A DNA stretch of 64,000 bases, taken from Gordionus sp. m RMFG-2023 (Eukaryota > Nematomorpha > Gordioida > Chordodea > Parachordodidae). The stretch covers positions 27,886,508 through 27,950,507 of the forward strand of contig NC_088776.1 in assembly GCF_954871325.1 (NCBI RefSeq), read 5' to 3'. Shown here piece after piece: positions 11,535-24,526 of this stretch (the first letter of the stretch is position 1; every line of letters begins with the position of its first letter). The translations under genes and the position numbers were made by a program. Under the pieces are notes generated by a model. The model did not search any database and had not been told where the DNA came from. It saw nothing but the letters and a program-made list of their open reading frames with translations.

Positions 11535-13099
11535 ATGTAACCACTTTTGACTAATCCCTTTTGTTATTTTTATCCCATCATTTTTTTGTATATATTTGAG
11601 AACACATTCAGAATCATGCTATTTATCTTAATATGCATGGTAATGTTTATTACACTAGAGGCAGGAATCTGATGTTATGTTATTAAACATGCCATTTTTA
11701 CTTCTGAAATTTATGAAATCACTTGAAATATTTTGATCATCACCACCTTGTAAAATGCCAGATTCCTCTATCATACACTTTATTAAATTCTAAGATGCTC
11801 ACCTTGATATTGTGGGCAATAAGCAGCATTGTGATCACATGTATTTATATCTCTTTTTCTTTTTTTAAACATATTTTTAATTTATTTTGTTTTGATTTTT
11901 TAGAGTATTGACCATTTCTTTCAGTCAAATATTCTTCCGGTCAATTAAACGACTTGCCAACCTTATGTATAGTATAAAAGTAACTAAGTGGAATAAATGA
12001 TTATTTATACAATATTATAAAGTAGATTTAATTTTATGGACGTTCGCCTTCCTCTACTATCTATTAATTCAAATAATCATTTTGATTCATTAAGCCACAT
12101 CCTATTTTATACAACAGTTATCAAGAATAAATGTAAAATTAGAAAAAAAGAAGTAATATTAACATTATGTTTGTATAATAAAAAAATATATAAGTGGCTA
12201 AATATTATTGCATGTATTCCTCCTAAAAATGGTCTCAAGCTCAATGTGCTAAAAATATTTTATTATATAATCTTAAATTTAAATTTTCTCATATTTTTGT
12301 GTTTAAATTATTATATATAATTATGATGATAATGTGTATAATTAGATTTATAAATATTGAAAAAATCAGAAATATTAACAAAAACTATTAATATAACTTT
12401 GTTTATTCCAATTTTTTTTTAAAAATTGAATAAATTTACTTATAATTTATTCCTTGGACCTCTTGCTATAAAATTTGATGAACAAAAAGACATTGACTTA
12501 AAATAATAATTAATTTATTAAGATAAATTAAGAGTATTCCTAGAATTATTATAAACCATTTACAATATTAATGATGAAGAATTGATCTCATATAATATGT
12601 AAGTATATATGACAATTATTGTATTAAATATTTCTATTTATGTGCCATTTTTTTAATCGTATTTTGATGAAATTTAAGAATATTGATCTCATATAATATG
12701 TAAGTATATGTGGCAATGATTGTATTAAATATTTCTATTTATGTACCATTTTTTATCGTATTTTGATGAAATTTATAAGCATATGATAATGCTGACCTGC
12801 TATTTTTAGAATGGCTCTAAAATCATTTGTTTTAAATACATTATCCATTTGAGTGTTGAGCAGTCTATGTTAATATAAGTCTATGGTTATTATAATATAT
12901 AAAACTTAGTAAAAATTTAAAAAATCAGCTTGATTTAATTTTCTTAAGGATTTTTATTTAAAGGATAATAAGACAAAGAGAAAAAACAAATATTTTTCCT
13001 TTTTTATGTTTTTTAGAAAGTTTTATATCTATAACAATATTTTATTTCAAATTTTTTTATTTTCACAATTATTTAAATAAAATTTAACAATACAAATAA
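11535..13099. other. A/T-rich stretch without a recognisable gene
   Basis: No domain or conserved motif is visible. Open frames at 11,723-11,911 and 12,036-12,320 encode A/T-driven Ile/Leu/Tyr/Asn-rich peptides without family resemblance. A tandem duplication of about 101 bp (12,581-12,681 and 12,682-12,778) is the only structure seen. Confidence 0.5.
12581..12778. repeat. Tandem duplication, 2 x 101 bp
   Basis: A unit starting ATTGATCTCATATAATATG and ending TTTTGATGAAATTTAAG occurs twice in direct succession with a handful of differences. Confidence 0.85.
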
Positions 13100-13343
13100 T
13101 AGGAAATCAAGCTATCGTGAACATTTCAGTGAAATATATATAAACCAGTTTGTTAACTTGGTCATCGGTTAGGCGATTGCGGTATTTACCGTGGATATTC
13201 CCCATCACACACTATTCGCTGATGTTGGAACATTTAATAAACAAACTGTCAAATTTTGAAGGAGGAGCACACTATTCCCATTACATTTACACCAAGTTAC
13301 ACCGTCAACGTGTTGCGCTACCTCCCATAAGCTTAAGCTAAAA
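13100..13343 (-). mobile_element. hAT transposase C-terminal fragment (Ac/ZBED-like)
   Basis: On the minus strand a short frame reads GNIHGKYRNRLTDDQVNKLV, the end of the hAT dimerisation domain (usual form GxIxSxxRNRLxxxxVxxLV), preceded in another frame by LLNVPTSANSV in the place of the conserved P-x-S-A-x-x-E-R block. The segment is less A/T-rich than its surroundings. No ends were found. It differs from the DUF4371 copies, adding another hAT lineage. Confidence 0.65.
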
Positions 13344-13687
13344 CCTATCCAGTTTTTGATCTATATTGTAATATCATTGCTCAAAATTATCTGCTCTAAT
13401 TTTATCTTTAGGAAAATATCTTTATAACTGTTATTTGAATACTGGCAATCTGATTTCCAATTTCTTTTGGATCTAGAAGATATGTAAAAAGTATGGTATT
13501 GCTAACCTTGTAGCGCGCTCCTTTTTTTAGATGCTAATTTTTAAAAATATAATGAATGTAATTAACATTAATAGTTAAAATAGCTCAATTAAACACATAT
13601 ACATTCAACATGTATATTTTCTTCCTACACTATTTCACATATTGATATTTATCGTACAATCTAATTTCCCGCACTAGATAACTAAAT

Positions 13688-13790
13688 CGCGCGTGATTAC
13701 TTTAAATTCACCGCTCCCTTAATTATTTATTAACACTATTTATGTTTTTCACACTAATATATTTCGCGCGTGATCTCTTTCATCGCTCCC
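13688..13790. repeat. Direct repeat beside a hAT insertion
   Basis: CGCGCGTGAT followed by a CTTT-rich spacer and CCGCTCCC/TCGCTCCC occurs at 13,688 and again at 13,765, a period of 77 bp. The second copy abuts the left end of the hAT at 13,794. Confidence 0.55.
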
Positions 13791-13793
13791 CAT

Positions 13794-16700
13794 CAGGGGT
13801 TCGAACCGAACCGCAAAACCAGAATGAACCGTTATGATTTTCTGAACCGTAACCTTAACCGAACCGTTATGAAGAAAATATTAAAAGAGCGAACCGAACC
13901 GTTATAAATATTTAACCGGTTCAAAACGCTTTTAAAAATAATTAATTTTAAATTATTAACCTAAATTTAAAATTTTAATTTTCCTTGGGGGCATTTTTTA
14001 AAATGGTGATTTCTTTTCAAATTAAATATTTCTATATTATCAACATTATATATCAAATTAAATATTTTTATATTATCAACATTATATATCAAATAATACC
14101 AGGTTTGTTGTTTTTTCTTTAAATACTTAATTTATAAGAAATTAGACAATTTATCTGTTAATTAGATAAGATATCTTAAAATCAGACATAATTATTCTTG
14201 GCTAAATTAACAAATTTATATATAAGATATTAATAAGCTTTTAGAACAATACCTGCTAATAATTAGGAAAAAATTATATAATTCTATTATTAATAAATAA
14301 CATCTAATAGAAATCAAGTACCTTTTACATTTATTTTTATAAGTAAGATTTTTATTATTTAAAAATACAGATTTAGAAAAATATTCATTACAAATGCTAT
14401 TCTTTAATCATATTTTTTTTTATTTTGCATATATGATAATGGTAAATGCTAACTGACATACTATTTTAATAATAAATATTAGAATTCTGAATTTTAAAAA
14501 AAATATGATTTTTATAAATAAAAAATTATTATATCATTAAAATATTTATTGCTGACCATTTTATTTTTTGTCATTTAAATTCTATAATCCAAGTTATTTA
14601 AAAAAATAAAAATGAAGGTAAAATTGTTTCTATTAAGCTTTTTTATTTATTCTATTTATATAATAAAAGATTTTCATCTATCATCATATAGCTTTTTAGT
14701 TATCTATTAAATGGTTCGGGAAAAGTCAAATCATGTGCGTTCCTATTTTAAATTAGATATGATAAAAAATCAATCTATTTTTAAAATAGAAGATTGTGGT
14801 AAGGTCTTAACTGGGGACCATGCTGCAAATCTTGAACGACATATAGAAAGATTCCACAATAGGGAATTCAAATTATTAAGAAAAAATAAAGAAAATTTGA
14901 CTATTAAAAAAATTCAAATAACGAAAACTGCAAACCAGTATAATAAAATCCAAGATGCTTTTAAGTCCAACACTACTACAATACAAATCAATATAAATAG
15001 AGAAACTTTAATCCGCTCCTGCACCGAGCTAATAACAGTTCGGTAGGCCAATAAAATCAATTGACGACAAAGCATTTCGAAATATTATAGATCCAATAAT
15101 TATAGGATTGGGTGGAAATTTAACTATCAATTCGGAAAATATACTCAATAATATTAAAAAAATGGCGTTAGATTTTTCGGAAAATATAAAAAGGGAAGTA
15201 TATCAAAAACTTATTTCGTTAAAATTAGATATAGCAGCTAGATATGATAGGCCCATATTGGGGATCATAATTCAATTTATAAATAACGGAAAAATAAAAT
15301 TAAGGACTCTATGCATGAAAGTGATTAAAGAACGACACACATCAGAATATCTTAAAAAAATTATTCTAGATGTTCTAAAAGAATATGAAATAAAAATTGA
15401 GCAGATTTACACAATAACCACCGATAATGCAGCAAATATGATTAAGTTAATTAAGCTATAAATACTACACGATGAAGAAGATGATGACCTTAACGATTAT
15501 TTAATTAATGATGATTTAAATAATAATGATATAGATAATGATGATTTAAATAATAATGATATAATTCATGATGAAAATAAAGAACCTTTTAATATTGAAA
15601 ATATTAATCTTGCATCAAATGCCAGATCCATATTAATAGGTATTAGATGTGCTTCACATACATTTCAATTAGCAATTAATGATTGCATTAAAAATTCAAA
15701 TGAAATTGTCATTATAAATAAAGCAAGAAACATCTGCAAAAAAATAAGAAATCAGACAACAATGGCTATTCTCTCAAAAATTAAATTTGAAAATACCACT
15801 AATAGATTGTTGCACAAGATGGAACTCTATCTATTTAATGTTGGAGAGATTACTAGAGTTAAAAAGCTTTTGACAAGAAATATCGCTCCAAAGCGATCGC
15901 GAAAAATGTTTATCAGAGAATGAATGGAAAATAATTAGTGACATATTAAAAGCTTTATATCCCGCTTATGTTTTGACAAAATATTTACAAAGTGAACAAT
16001 TGACAATGGGCGATTTTTATGCTGCGTGGATCAAATGTCTCATGCAAACGAGTAAAGTAGACACTTCATTTGCCAGACTTTTAGTTTCTACGATGAAAGC
16101 ACGAGAAATAAATTTCAAAAATGAAGTTTTTTGCTCTGCTATTTATTTCGACCCTAGATATTGTATTTTTAACTTTTGAAGAAAGAGAGATCGCCAGAAA
16201 ACATCTTTGTAAAACTTGGAACTTGATACAAAATCTAAATAATCAGAATATTGAAATTCTAAATACTATGCCTACGTGTTCGTATTCGAAGGATATTAGA
16301 TGATGATTTTGAAGATTAAGTCGCATGAAAGTCTTAATAAGAATAATTCTCAGGGCATCGAAAATTATAATAAATGTATAGAAATAGAATATATAATTCG
16401 GTCATTTGATAATATAGAGAGATTAGAAAAAGATTCTTTTGAATTATTGGGAAAATGTAAAGAATAGTATGCCAGAACTTTATAAGTTAGCTATAACTGT
16501 GCTAGCAGTTCCATCTACGCAGGTCTCCGTAGAAAGAGCATTTTCAAGCCTTAATTTTATACTCTCTGCGCAGAGAACTAAATTAAATCCTGAAATATTA
16601 GAAAATATTTTAGTTATCCGTTCGAATTCTCTTTTTAAACCTAAATAGTATAGTATACATATTATTTTATTCATTATTGTATTTACGCATGTTTGTTTTT

Positions 16701-17036
16701 ATCTTATTTATTTATGAAATAAAAAAAAACTAATTTGTCTAATTTATATTTCCTAAATTTAATAAAAATATCTATTAGATTATCATGGATAAATTAAATA
16801 AGAAATTATAAACTAAAAAAAAATTTCTCTAAAATTAATATATACATGGTTAATGATTAATTTTTTTTAAAATTAAATTTATAAGAACCGGAACAAACCG
16901 AAAAGAACCGTTATAAATTATAAACCGAACCGATATGATTTTTTTTTAAAAAACCGAAATGCAACAAAACCTTTATAAATTTTAAACTAAAAACCGGAAC
17001 GAACCGAACCATTATACTAAACGGTTCGAAACCCTG
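13794..17036 (+). mobile_element. hAT element 'GAACCG', end to end, 3.2 kb
   Basis: The left end is CAGGGGTTCGAACCGAACC and the right end, read inward, CAGGGTTTCGAACCGTT, giving imperfect terminal inverted repeats. Both subterminal regions are filled with GAACCGTTATAAAT-type repeats. The flanking octamers (CTCCCCAT and ATATAAAG) do not match, so the target duplication has decayed or was never shared. A 36-bp tandem duplication (14,018-14,089) lies in the 5' region. The transposase gene is described separately. The related element at 55,489-58,314 has the same layout and similar ends. Confidence 0.85.
14711..16648 (+). pseudogene. hAT transposase, BED-finger type, broken
   Basis: Starts at ATG 14,711 with a BED finger: MVREKSNHVRSY, then a degenerate C..C position and LERHIERFHN (H-x4-H). 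The body continues at 15,108-15,461 (RPILGIIIQFINNGKIKLRT, then EQIYTITTDNAANMIK, which holds the conserved D). It then runs through 15,600-16,300 in changing frames (CASHTFQLAIND and SEQLTMGDFYAAWI). It ends at 16,439-16,648 with AVPSTQVSVERAFSSLNFIL, the dimerisation domain. A stop near 15,045 and at least three frame changes kill it. Compared with the relative at 55,879-58,128, this copy has no intron after the DPRY block nor at the TQ/VSVER junction. Confidence 0.85.
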
Positions 17037-17612
17037 ATATAAAGTAAATAGAATAACATGTAAACCGCATATAGGATAAGATATTTAGAAAAGAAAAACA
17101 ATTTTTAGTTAAAAATAGTCATCCTCCTCTGATAATGGCCATGATCTTTAAATAATTTAAAATTGTAGCTCAATACTTCAAAGCTGAGTTTTGTTTAATC
17201 AAAAGGGCTCTTGAGATTGTTGTTTTATGGCTCTTTTGGCTAATTAGCTTTATTAGGAATTTCGCCTCTTTCCCAAATGAGCAGTTTGTTGAAAACACAA
17301 TGGGTATAAAAATATTGTTGCCGGCTAGATATGAATATTTATGGGATTTCCTTTTTTCCGTTATATCTATTATTATTTAATGGCGAAAATGTCAATAAAT
17401 GTGAAGCATGTGTTTCCTTATCCCAAGGATATGTCCTTCAGGCCGCGAGTTATTAATAACAGAAGTATCCCGTGGTTCGAGATGTGAAGGAACATCGGCT
17501 TTGAACAATGATCTTGGAGTATTTTATTAATTCTTTCGTGCCTTATATATTTGCATCTGTTCATGAGACATTGGTGGATCTAGCTTTAGAATAGACCATT
17601 ATCCCACAAGTG
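17037..17612. other. Unassigned stretch with a short open frame
   Basis: Base composition is less A/T-biased than the neighbours. One frame from ATG 17,381 encodes 34 residues including HVFPYPKDMSFRPRVINN before a stop, and a shifted frame stays open beyond. This looks like decayed coding sequence, but I do not recognise the protein. Confidence 0.3.
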
Positions 17613-18960
17613 GCCACTACAGCGGGGGGTGGGGGAGGGTCGTTAGAAGCAACTGTTTCTTAAAATTTGAATGCACTTATTGTTAAAACTATTTTTTATT
17701 TTTTTAATTTTATTTCATTTTTGTTTTACCTCACCTATCCATAATCAAAAGATTGTCTTATAAAATTATTTTTCGAATTTCAAAATATGCGCAATATTAA
17801 CCAAAACATGCTTAGAGATAATAAATGGACAGACCATAATAGAAAAAGATATAGTGGACAAAACTTTACTGATATAATGAAAATCTTTGAAATAGTAGCT
17901 TTTAGAGACATTATTAAACTGTTACGAATAATATTATATAAATGACTCAATTTTATTTTTGTTATAGGCTATAAAACTTATTTTCCTTATTTTAATTACT
18001 TTACTTTAAAAATACTATATATATAGAGATTAAAATTATTATCATTATTATTTTTTGAAAGTTATTTGAAATAAATTATTCATTAATGCTCAATTCTAAT
18101 TTCAATTTCAAATAAACTAATTCCAGATTCGAAACCTGTCCTATTGTATATTCAACATATAAAGAAAAAATAAGGGAGTATATTTTAATCTATTGTCGTA
18201 TAATATAAATATTCTCATTGAAACCATGAAAAATGTGGTTATAAAAAAATTTAAAAAAAGATTGCATTTAATATGTTTTTAATTATAGGTGATGGTGCAT
18301 ATGATGTTTCGAAATAGTAAAGATGTATTGAAAATGGTAACACAACTGGTTTGATATTAAAATAAAATATACAAACTTAGTTCCATGAATTGAATCTACC
18401 CCTTAAATTCTTAGTTGGGTAAAGCTATGATGATGCTTTAAACATGAGTGAAAGGATCTTTGATTAGAGCTGAGATCTCAAAGGCTGCTTTTATTTGATG
18501 CTATTGTCATTGATAATGTTCAATTATGCCAATTGATAAAAGAAATTTGTACTATTCAAATTAATTGCAAACCCTATATCCTTCGAAATGGTTTACAATT
18601 TTGTACAAGCCTAGCTTGTTATCAACTATATTTTATCAAAAAACAAAATGATAAAATAAAATCAATTTTTCTATTCTAAAAGCAATAACACTGGCCATGG
18701 TAAAAGTGGCAGAATCTTCAGATGCCCTCAAGGTATTATATAAAAAAAATTTTACAATAGCTTTATATGATGATAGCCAGCTCCTAAAATTAATACATTA
18801 TTTAGCTTCTTCTTCTGATGATTCTGAGACTTATGCAGACTGGAAAAATCATTTGTTTATTTTAATCGTTTACTTGAAAAATTTTCTGCTTACCCTAATT
18901 TATCAATTTTATATATATATTTATTAACCATTCCCACAACCTCATGTACTGCCAAAAGGG
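17613..18960 (+). mobile_element. hAT family A copy 2, truncated and internally inverted
   Basis: The 5' end near 17,613 (AAGTGGCCACTACAGCGGGG) matches the 5' end of the full copy at 49,119 (TAGGGGCCCCTACAACGGGG). Sense coding from 18,217 (MKNVVIKKF) through about 18,555 matches the DUF4371 region, with many stops. The segment 18,560-18,795 matches the antisense strand of the full copy (its plus strand at 47,850-48,080), so it is inverted. The sense orientation resumes with the C-terminal linker and dimerisation region at 18,800-18,955 and stops abruptly at CTGCCAAAAGGG, so the 3' end is missing. Confidence 0.8.
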
Positions 18961-21030
18961 TGTCAAAAAATAATTCACTGTTTTTTCAGAGAGGGACGGT
19001 ATATTTTTTAGGGAGGTATTCTGTTTCCATCTCTCAGAAAGTGTAGGAGCCACACCCAACATCTTTTATAGTTGTAAGGTCTAATCCAAGCCTGATAGCC
19101 AAAATATATCTAAACTTCTTGTTTGTCAAAAGATTTAACATGCTTGGATAAGCTTCTAGCCATTCGTGCCTGATTTATCCATTTCCAATGAACGAAGGTT
19201 ATTACTCTGCTGTTTACAATTTCTCGGAATAAAATAATCGACCTGCAGCATCCCAATCCTTTTGTAAATTAGAAAGTGGATAAATTGCGCTAAAGGATAG
19301 ACTAGCATAACAAAACATTGTTTAACATGATGTCCTCAAAAGATTTAATTAATTTTAGTATTAGGTTTTTATTTTTTAATAATGATGAAATAAAAGAAAC
19401 TAAGGCAAGGGGTAATTGTGATCGTAAGCCAAGTCCGCAAGATTTTGTTAGTAGAATGGTTTGCACATAACTATTTTGGTGAAATTTAAGATTAACTATA
19501 TTCTTCAATATCGATTTAAATTTTTGTTCATTTATAGATGGAAATAAATAAGCGCCAGATGATCTGAAGCAGAATTGTATTTTGGGAATATTAAGAATTT
19601 TATAAATTAAATAAAATGCCTGATGTGAAGGTAAATATACCTAAGAATATTTTCTTTTGAATAAAGATTAATCAGATTGTGTTAAAATATTCAGATACCT
19701 GAAGATCTTCCTATTGGTGACCCGAGAATAAAGATTTTTTCTTTAATAACACGAGTAAAAATTAATAATTAGGATAAAAAATTTGTAGTTGAGTATATTT
19801 CACATTTTTCATAATTTATAAGCACAAATTTAATTGTTGAAAAATTAAAAAGATGATATCTACTAGTGATCAGCATCGGGTCTAATTTTTCAAAATATTT
19901 ATCTTGATCCTGAAAGAATTTATTTTATTTATCCCGAAAAGCCCGACCCGAAATATAAATTATTTGTCGACCCGAGCATTAATTTATTTAAATATAAAAA
20001 TTTAATATTTTTGACTGAAAAAGTATATTCTACAAATAAAAAATATTAGCGCCTTCTTTCTTGCAAGAGTTTTTAAAATATATCGATTGTATTTGACAAA
20101 ATATTATATCATATTTAAAAATTAAAAGCCGACCAGGCCCGGGTCGATTTTTTAAAAAAAATATTAGGCTCATCCCAACCCGGAATTTTTTAAAAAAATA
20201 GACCCGTCCAGAGCCGTAATTTGCAGATCTCTAATATCTACAGAAATCGAGATTACAATTGGTTTTTATATTTTGGATGTTGTTTATAGCTAAGCAATAA
20301 AGGCGTGCCGAGTAGATCCATTTGCTGTATTCCTTGTGGTGAAAGAATAATTTCATTGCCATATCGTAACATGGTAGGGGTACAATAACTTGACTGAATA
20401 TAGTTCAAATAATTAAAAAATTACGATTAAAAGTATTAAAGGCATTTTTTATGTCAAGTTTGACGAATGCATGTTCTGAAGCATGGATATCCAAAGTAAT
20501 ACTGCCGCGTCGCTAGCTGTTTCGCATCCCTCTTTAATGACAATCCATAATTGATTAGGAGACAGCAATTATGATAAAGGTGTTTTTTATAGTTTGCATA
20601 TAATTTTTGTGATAATCCTTCTTATGACTCCCCCTATTGCAATTGGGCGGATGTCTTGATCTAGCTTTTGTAAAACGATTAGTCTGGCTCTATAGAATAG
20701 AGAATTATAGGATCAGAGATTGTTTATATTTATAAGATCACGGAGATAGACTGACCTGATACCATCCAATCCCCTTGCTGAGTCTAATAAAAATGAATTA
20801 ATGCTTCGGACACCTCTTCTAGTGTTAATTTGATCGAAGATGTTTTTGATAATAAGGAAGGTTTATTGGATGTTTGGAAAACACAGTTCATTAAAAATTT
20901 AGCCTGTATCAAGAAAAATTTGTTCATCGCTAAAAAAACATTTTTATAGTTTACTTTAAAATATGCTATATTTTTAATACTATCCCCTTTTACGTCAATT
21001 ATTAGAGGTTTTATTGCACTATTCATGTTA
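18961..21030 (-). mobile_element. LINE, decayed, long copy (same clade as 1,095-1,665)
   Basis: Read on the minus strand: 21,026-20,784 encodes an upstream region (LLSKTSSIKLTLEEVSEALI). Then come DQDIRPIAIGGVIRRIITKI (about 20,650), FVKLDIKNAFNTF (about 20,460, the RT motif with the first catalytic D) and SPQGIQQMDLLGTPLLL (about 20,340). After an inserted MITE follow LGSPIGRSS (about 19,725), GAYLFPS, GLGLRSQLPLALVSFISS (about 19,400) and DWDAAGRLFY (about 19,250). The YLDD box is missing, lost around the insertion. Several frame changes show it is dead. The motif order fits one non-LTR clade. Confidence 0.85.
19864..20233. mobile_element. hAT MITE, 370 bp, with exact 8-bp target duplication
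   Basis: Left end TAGTGATCAGCATCGGGTC; right end read inward TAGAGATCTGCAAATTACGG. The flanking octamer ATATCTAC is identical on both sides (19,856-19,863 and 20,234-20,241), which fixes the boundaries and the hAT class. Both subterminal regions hold CCCGACCCG-type motifs. It has no coding capacity and is inserted in the LINE. Confidence 0.93.
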
Positions 21031-21928
21031 TCTTCCTTACTATATCTTCATTATTTTATTTTTTAAAACAAAAATTTCTTTTTAAAAGCTATTCACATCA
21101 AATGGAATAAATGTTAAAAAAGACTAAAATTCTATAGATTATAACATTTACCTATTTTTTAAGTTTAATTTTCATAGCAAAGAATAAATAAAAAAAATTA
21201 TTTACTTCCTCAGAAGTATTGAATGCTTGTATAAATATTAGATTTCAAAAACAAAAAAATATATATTTTATTTATTTACATATCGTTTGATATTATAGTT
21301 CAAATTTATTAATTCTAACCATTAGCCATTATCCAAACGATTCATTTAATTCAAAAATATTTACTATGCAAAAAATATTAATAAAAAAAATTCAATTGCC
21401 AAAGAGAAATAAAAATTAATAAAAATATAAGGAGAAAAAAATTGTTATATAGGATCAAAAAAGGAAAATGAAATGTTAAAAATGATATAAACAGGAAAAT
21501 AAATAAATCATTATAAATTTAAAAAAATATATGAATTAGTGATTGCATTATTGTTTTTTATAAAAAATTATAAATACAATTATAACCTAATTATACTAAA
21601 ATCTAATTAATTATGATTACCACCAGTTAATTACTAACATGGGAGAGGAGTGGTGTGGGCCATAGTTAACAATTTTTCCCAAAGGTCTGAAGGGTTTAGC
21701 CCCATACCCCGTTGGTGGTCTTCAGCCCACTTTTACCTGTTCGTGCGGTTCCTTTTTAATGGCTTAATTTTTATTTTACTTGGTTTCTGTTATTCCTTAT
21801 ATTTGGATTTAAAACAATGGGTCAAACATTATATTGCACCTATTATATTTTTAATAAGAATAAAAATTATTATGGTACTATAACCACATACTTAATTTTA
21901 AGATGCGCACTTAAAATAATACTCATTA
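21031..21928. other. A/T-rich stretch without a recognisable gene
   Basis: No domain is visible. From 21,640 to 21,780 the composition is more balanced and the plus-strand frame starting 21,650 reads FPKGLKGLAPYPVG-like in one frame and SQRSEGFSPIPRWWSS in another. This hints at a decayed element but gives no family. Confidence 0.35.
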
Positions 21929-23701
21929 TAGTGAGTACAAATTGAACGTCGCAACGCAGCGTTTCAAACAAAAAAGCGTAAACGCAGCCATGTTTAAATT
22001 GATGCGTTATGTTTTATTTTTTCAATAGATGCATTTAAATTTAAAACATTAAAACAAAAAATTACTACAAAACCTTTCTTGTATAGCATGGAAAATAATT
22101 CTACCACAATGGAATCAAAGAAACAAATTTAAAAATTTTTATATTTATATTGTATTAAATTTATTTAGGAAAATATTTTATTTTAAATTATGTTACATAT
22201 TTAATTTTTAGACAATAATTGATAAATCCCTTAATTTCTATTGCATATGATTTGGATACATTTCTAGATGTAGCCCATTGAGCTATTTTAAAGCTTGGGA
22301 ATGAGCCTCAAACTTAAAATAATATTAATTCTTTTCTCTTACAACATGATACAATTGAAATTTTCATAAAATTTAATACATATAATTTAATTATTTTATA
22401 AACAACTATACCTAAATAAGATTTATCTGTTGCTTCTATAAATAAATTTTAAATATCAACCATAGTAATTAAATGATATAACTAAATTAATTGAATATTA
22501 AGAAAAATTTAATTTATATATCCCTTAATTTAAATGTTAATTTGGACACTAATATAATTTGAATGTTAAAAAAAATAAATTGATAAATCATTTAACTTAT
22601 ATTAAATATGAAAATAGAGACAAATATAAATATAAAAATTTTATTAAAAGAATATAATGTCAATATAAAAATTAATATAAAATACATATTATATTTTTAT
22701 AATAAATAAATAATTTATATAATGCTATTAAATATGTCAATCCAGATTCATTTGTAGGTGTTGGTAAGGTACCATTTGTCTTCAGATCGTGTAGAAATTT
22801 TAAAATCTCAGTTTTAAACAGCACTTGGTTGTCTAAACCTAAGATTTAATCCTATACAAGGCTATCAATAAAAAGTATAAATAAAATATAAATAAATTAT
22901 AGATAAAAATTCGCTTTACTGCATGCCAGATGGCTTTTCTTCCAAAATTTAATAACCTATTAAATTTATTCAGTACTTTAGGTTTTTTTGTTGTTGAGAG
23001 TTCCACATGAAAATTAACATTTCAAATATTTTTAATGAGGAAATTAACTTTTTGAGAATAAAGAAAACAAAACACTTATAATTTTTTATGAATAGTTAAA
23101 TATTTTGTGGGATTTATTCAAATATAGATGGTAAATAAAATCAATATAAATTTTGGGTATTGGATAGGCTTTGTAGTATTTTTAGAACAGAATTTGAGGA
23201 TTGGCACAGCCCTATATTTTATTTTCCAAGTAGTTATTATTAACTTACTAATAAAATAAATAACATGAATCCTATTTTCTCCTTATTCAGCTGATCCTTA
23301 AAGTTTCTCAATCTCTTCTTGAGATAAAGAGGACTGTTATCAAAACCAGGGAATTCCAATGCCAAGCTAATTATATTTAATATTCTTTATATTTTTACCA
23401 GGAACCAATAACTGATAAATGTTCCATAACAATATGATAGTCCAGCATTCTACAAACCTTTTGGTAATTTCATCGTTCCATGTCAGAAAAATATTATTAT
23501 CATTTAAAAATAATTATTCTTACAATTTACAAGAATTTTATCACTTCAAAATTTAAAAAGTTTTGAAAAGCGCAAGCAACTTTGTCTTTTAAAAAATAAT
23601 TTAAAATGAAAAATGGAAGTTCTCAATTTAAACGAATGCATTTAAAATGCATTGTTTGCGTTTTGAAAAGCTGCGTTACAATGTTCAATTTGTGCGCACT
23701 A
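21929..23701. mobile_element. TIR element with TTA target duplication, possibly Harbinger-like, 1.8 kb
   Basis: Left end TAGTGAGTACAAATTGAACG and continuing CGCAACGCAGCGTTTC; right end read inward TAGTGCGCACAAATTGAACA and continuing TGTAACGCAGCTTTTC: about 45 bp of inverted repeat. TTA flanks both sides (21,926-21,928 and 23,702-23,704), the duplication size used by PIF/Harbinger. On the minus strand around 23,475-23,260 a frame reads WNDEITKRFVECW and later KKRLRNFKDQLNKEKIGF, resembling a Myb/SANT-like (trihelix) DNA-binding domain such as Harbinger accessory proteins carry; 22,860-22,740 gives TEILKFLHDLKTNGTLPTP. No transposase catalytic region was recognised. Confidence 0.6.
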
Positions 23702-24526
23702 TTACACACATAATATATATTCCATAAATAAAATCCTATTAATTGCATATATGAAATTATTACATATTGAGATATAAATTCTACAGTTAGGGTCTGTAAA
23801 GAGAAATTGAAATAAGCATAAATCTTCACGCTCCATAATTTGAAAATAATATGCAGCATACATATCCAATATTAGAATCAATATTTATTCGTTACAATAC
23901 ATATTTATCTCCCTCCGCTCCCTTGTTTTCATTTGCAATTTATTTAATATACAAAGCAAAAGACAAAAATGAAGTTTTATTTAAAAGTTTAGTCTTTTAT
24001 AGAATGCTGAAAATAATCATCTTTGATTTTTATTATACTAAATTAGACAAGATATTAATTTATTTCTATTGCTCTTTATTTTAGCCTTTAAAGAGGAACA
24101 ATAAAATCCTTTATAACATTTTTCGATTTTAATTTATTCCTATTTTTAAGTATGTAACTCGTTATTCAAGTTAGGTGCCCAACCTGGTCGTGAGCATATT
24201 ACGGCGTCAAAGAATTTCATAGACATATTAAGCATTGATTACTTATTATTAAGCCACAAACGGTTTATTAACAATTATATACTGAAACTCACTTGTAGCA
24301 ATCGGGAGAAAGCTCTCTTATAAGAGCACACCGTCTTGTTTTGGCTTAATTATTTAAAAGGATAGAGCATTCATTCTTTTATTTGATTGACCAAGATAAG
24401 TTGATGGCTTGTGAGGTGTGTAGTAAATATTTACAAACTAAATCGTGTTATTTATCTAATTTTGTTATATTAAATTCCTAATTTAATCTGGAACCAGCAT
24501 TAATAGCTATGGCCAATTGAATTCTA

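Noticed and set aside
12036-12320. 94-codon open frame as a gene
   Set aside because: Composition is A/T-driven, there is no recognisable motif and no supporting splice or homology signal.
13794-17044. 8-bp target duplication for the 13,794 hAT
   Set aside because: The flanking octamers CTCCCCAT and ATATAAAG do not match in any register, although the inverted ends are clear.
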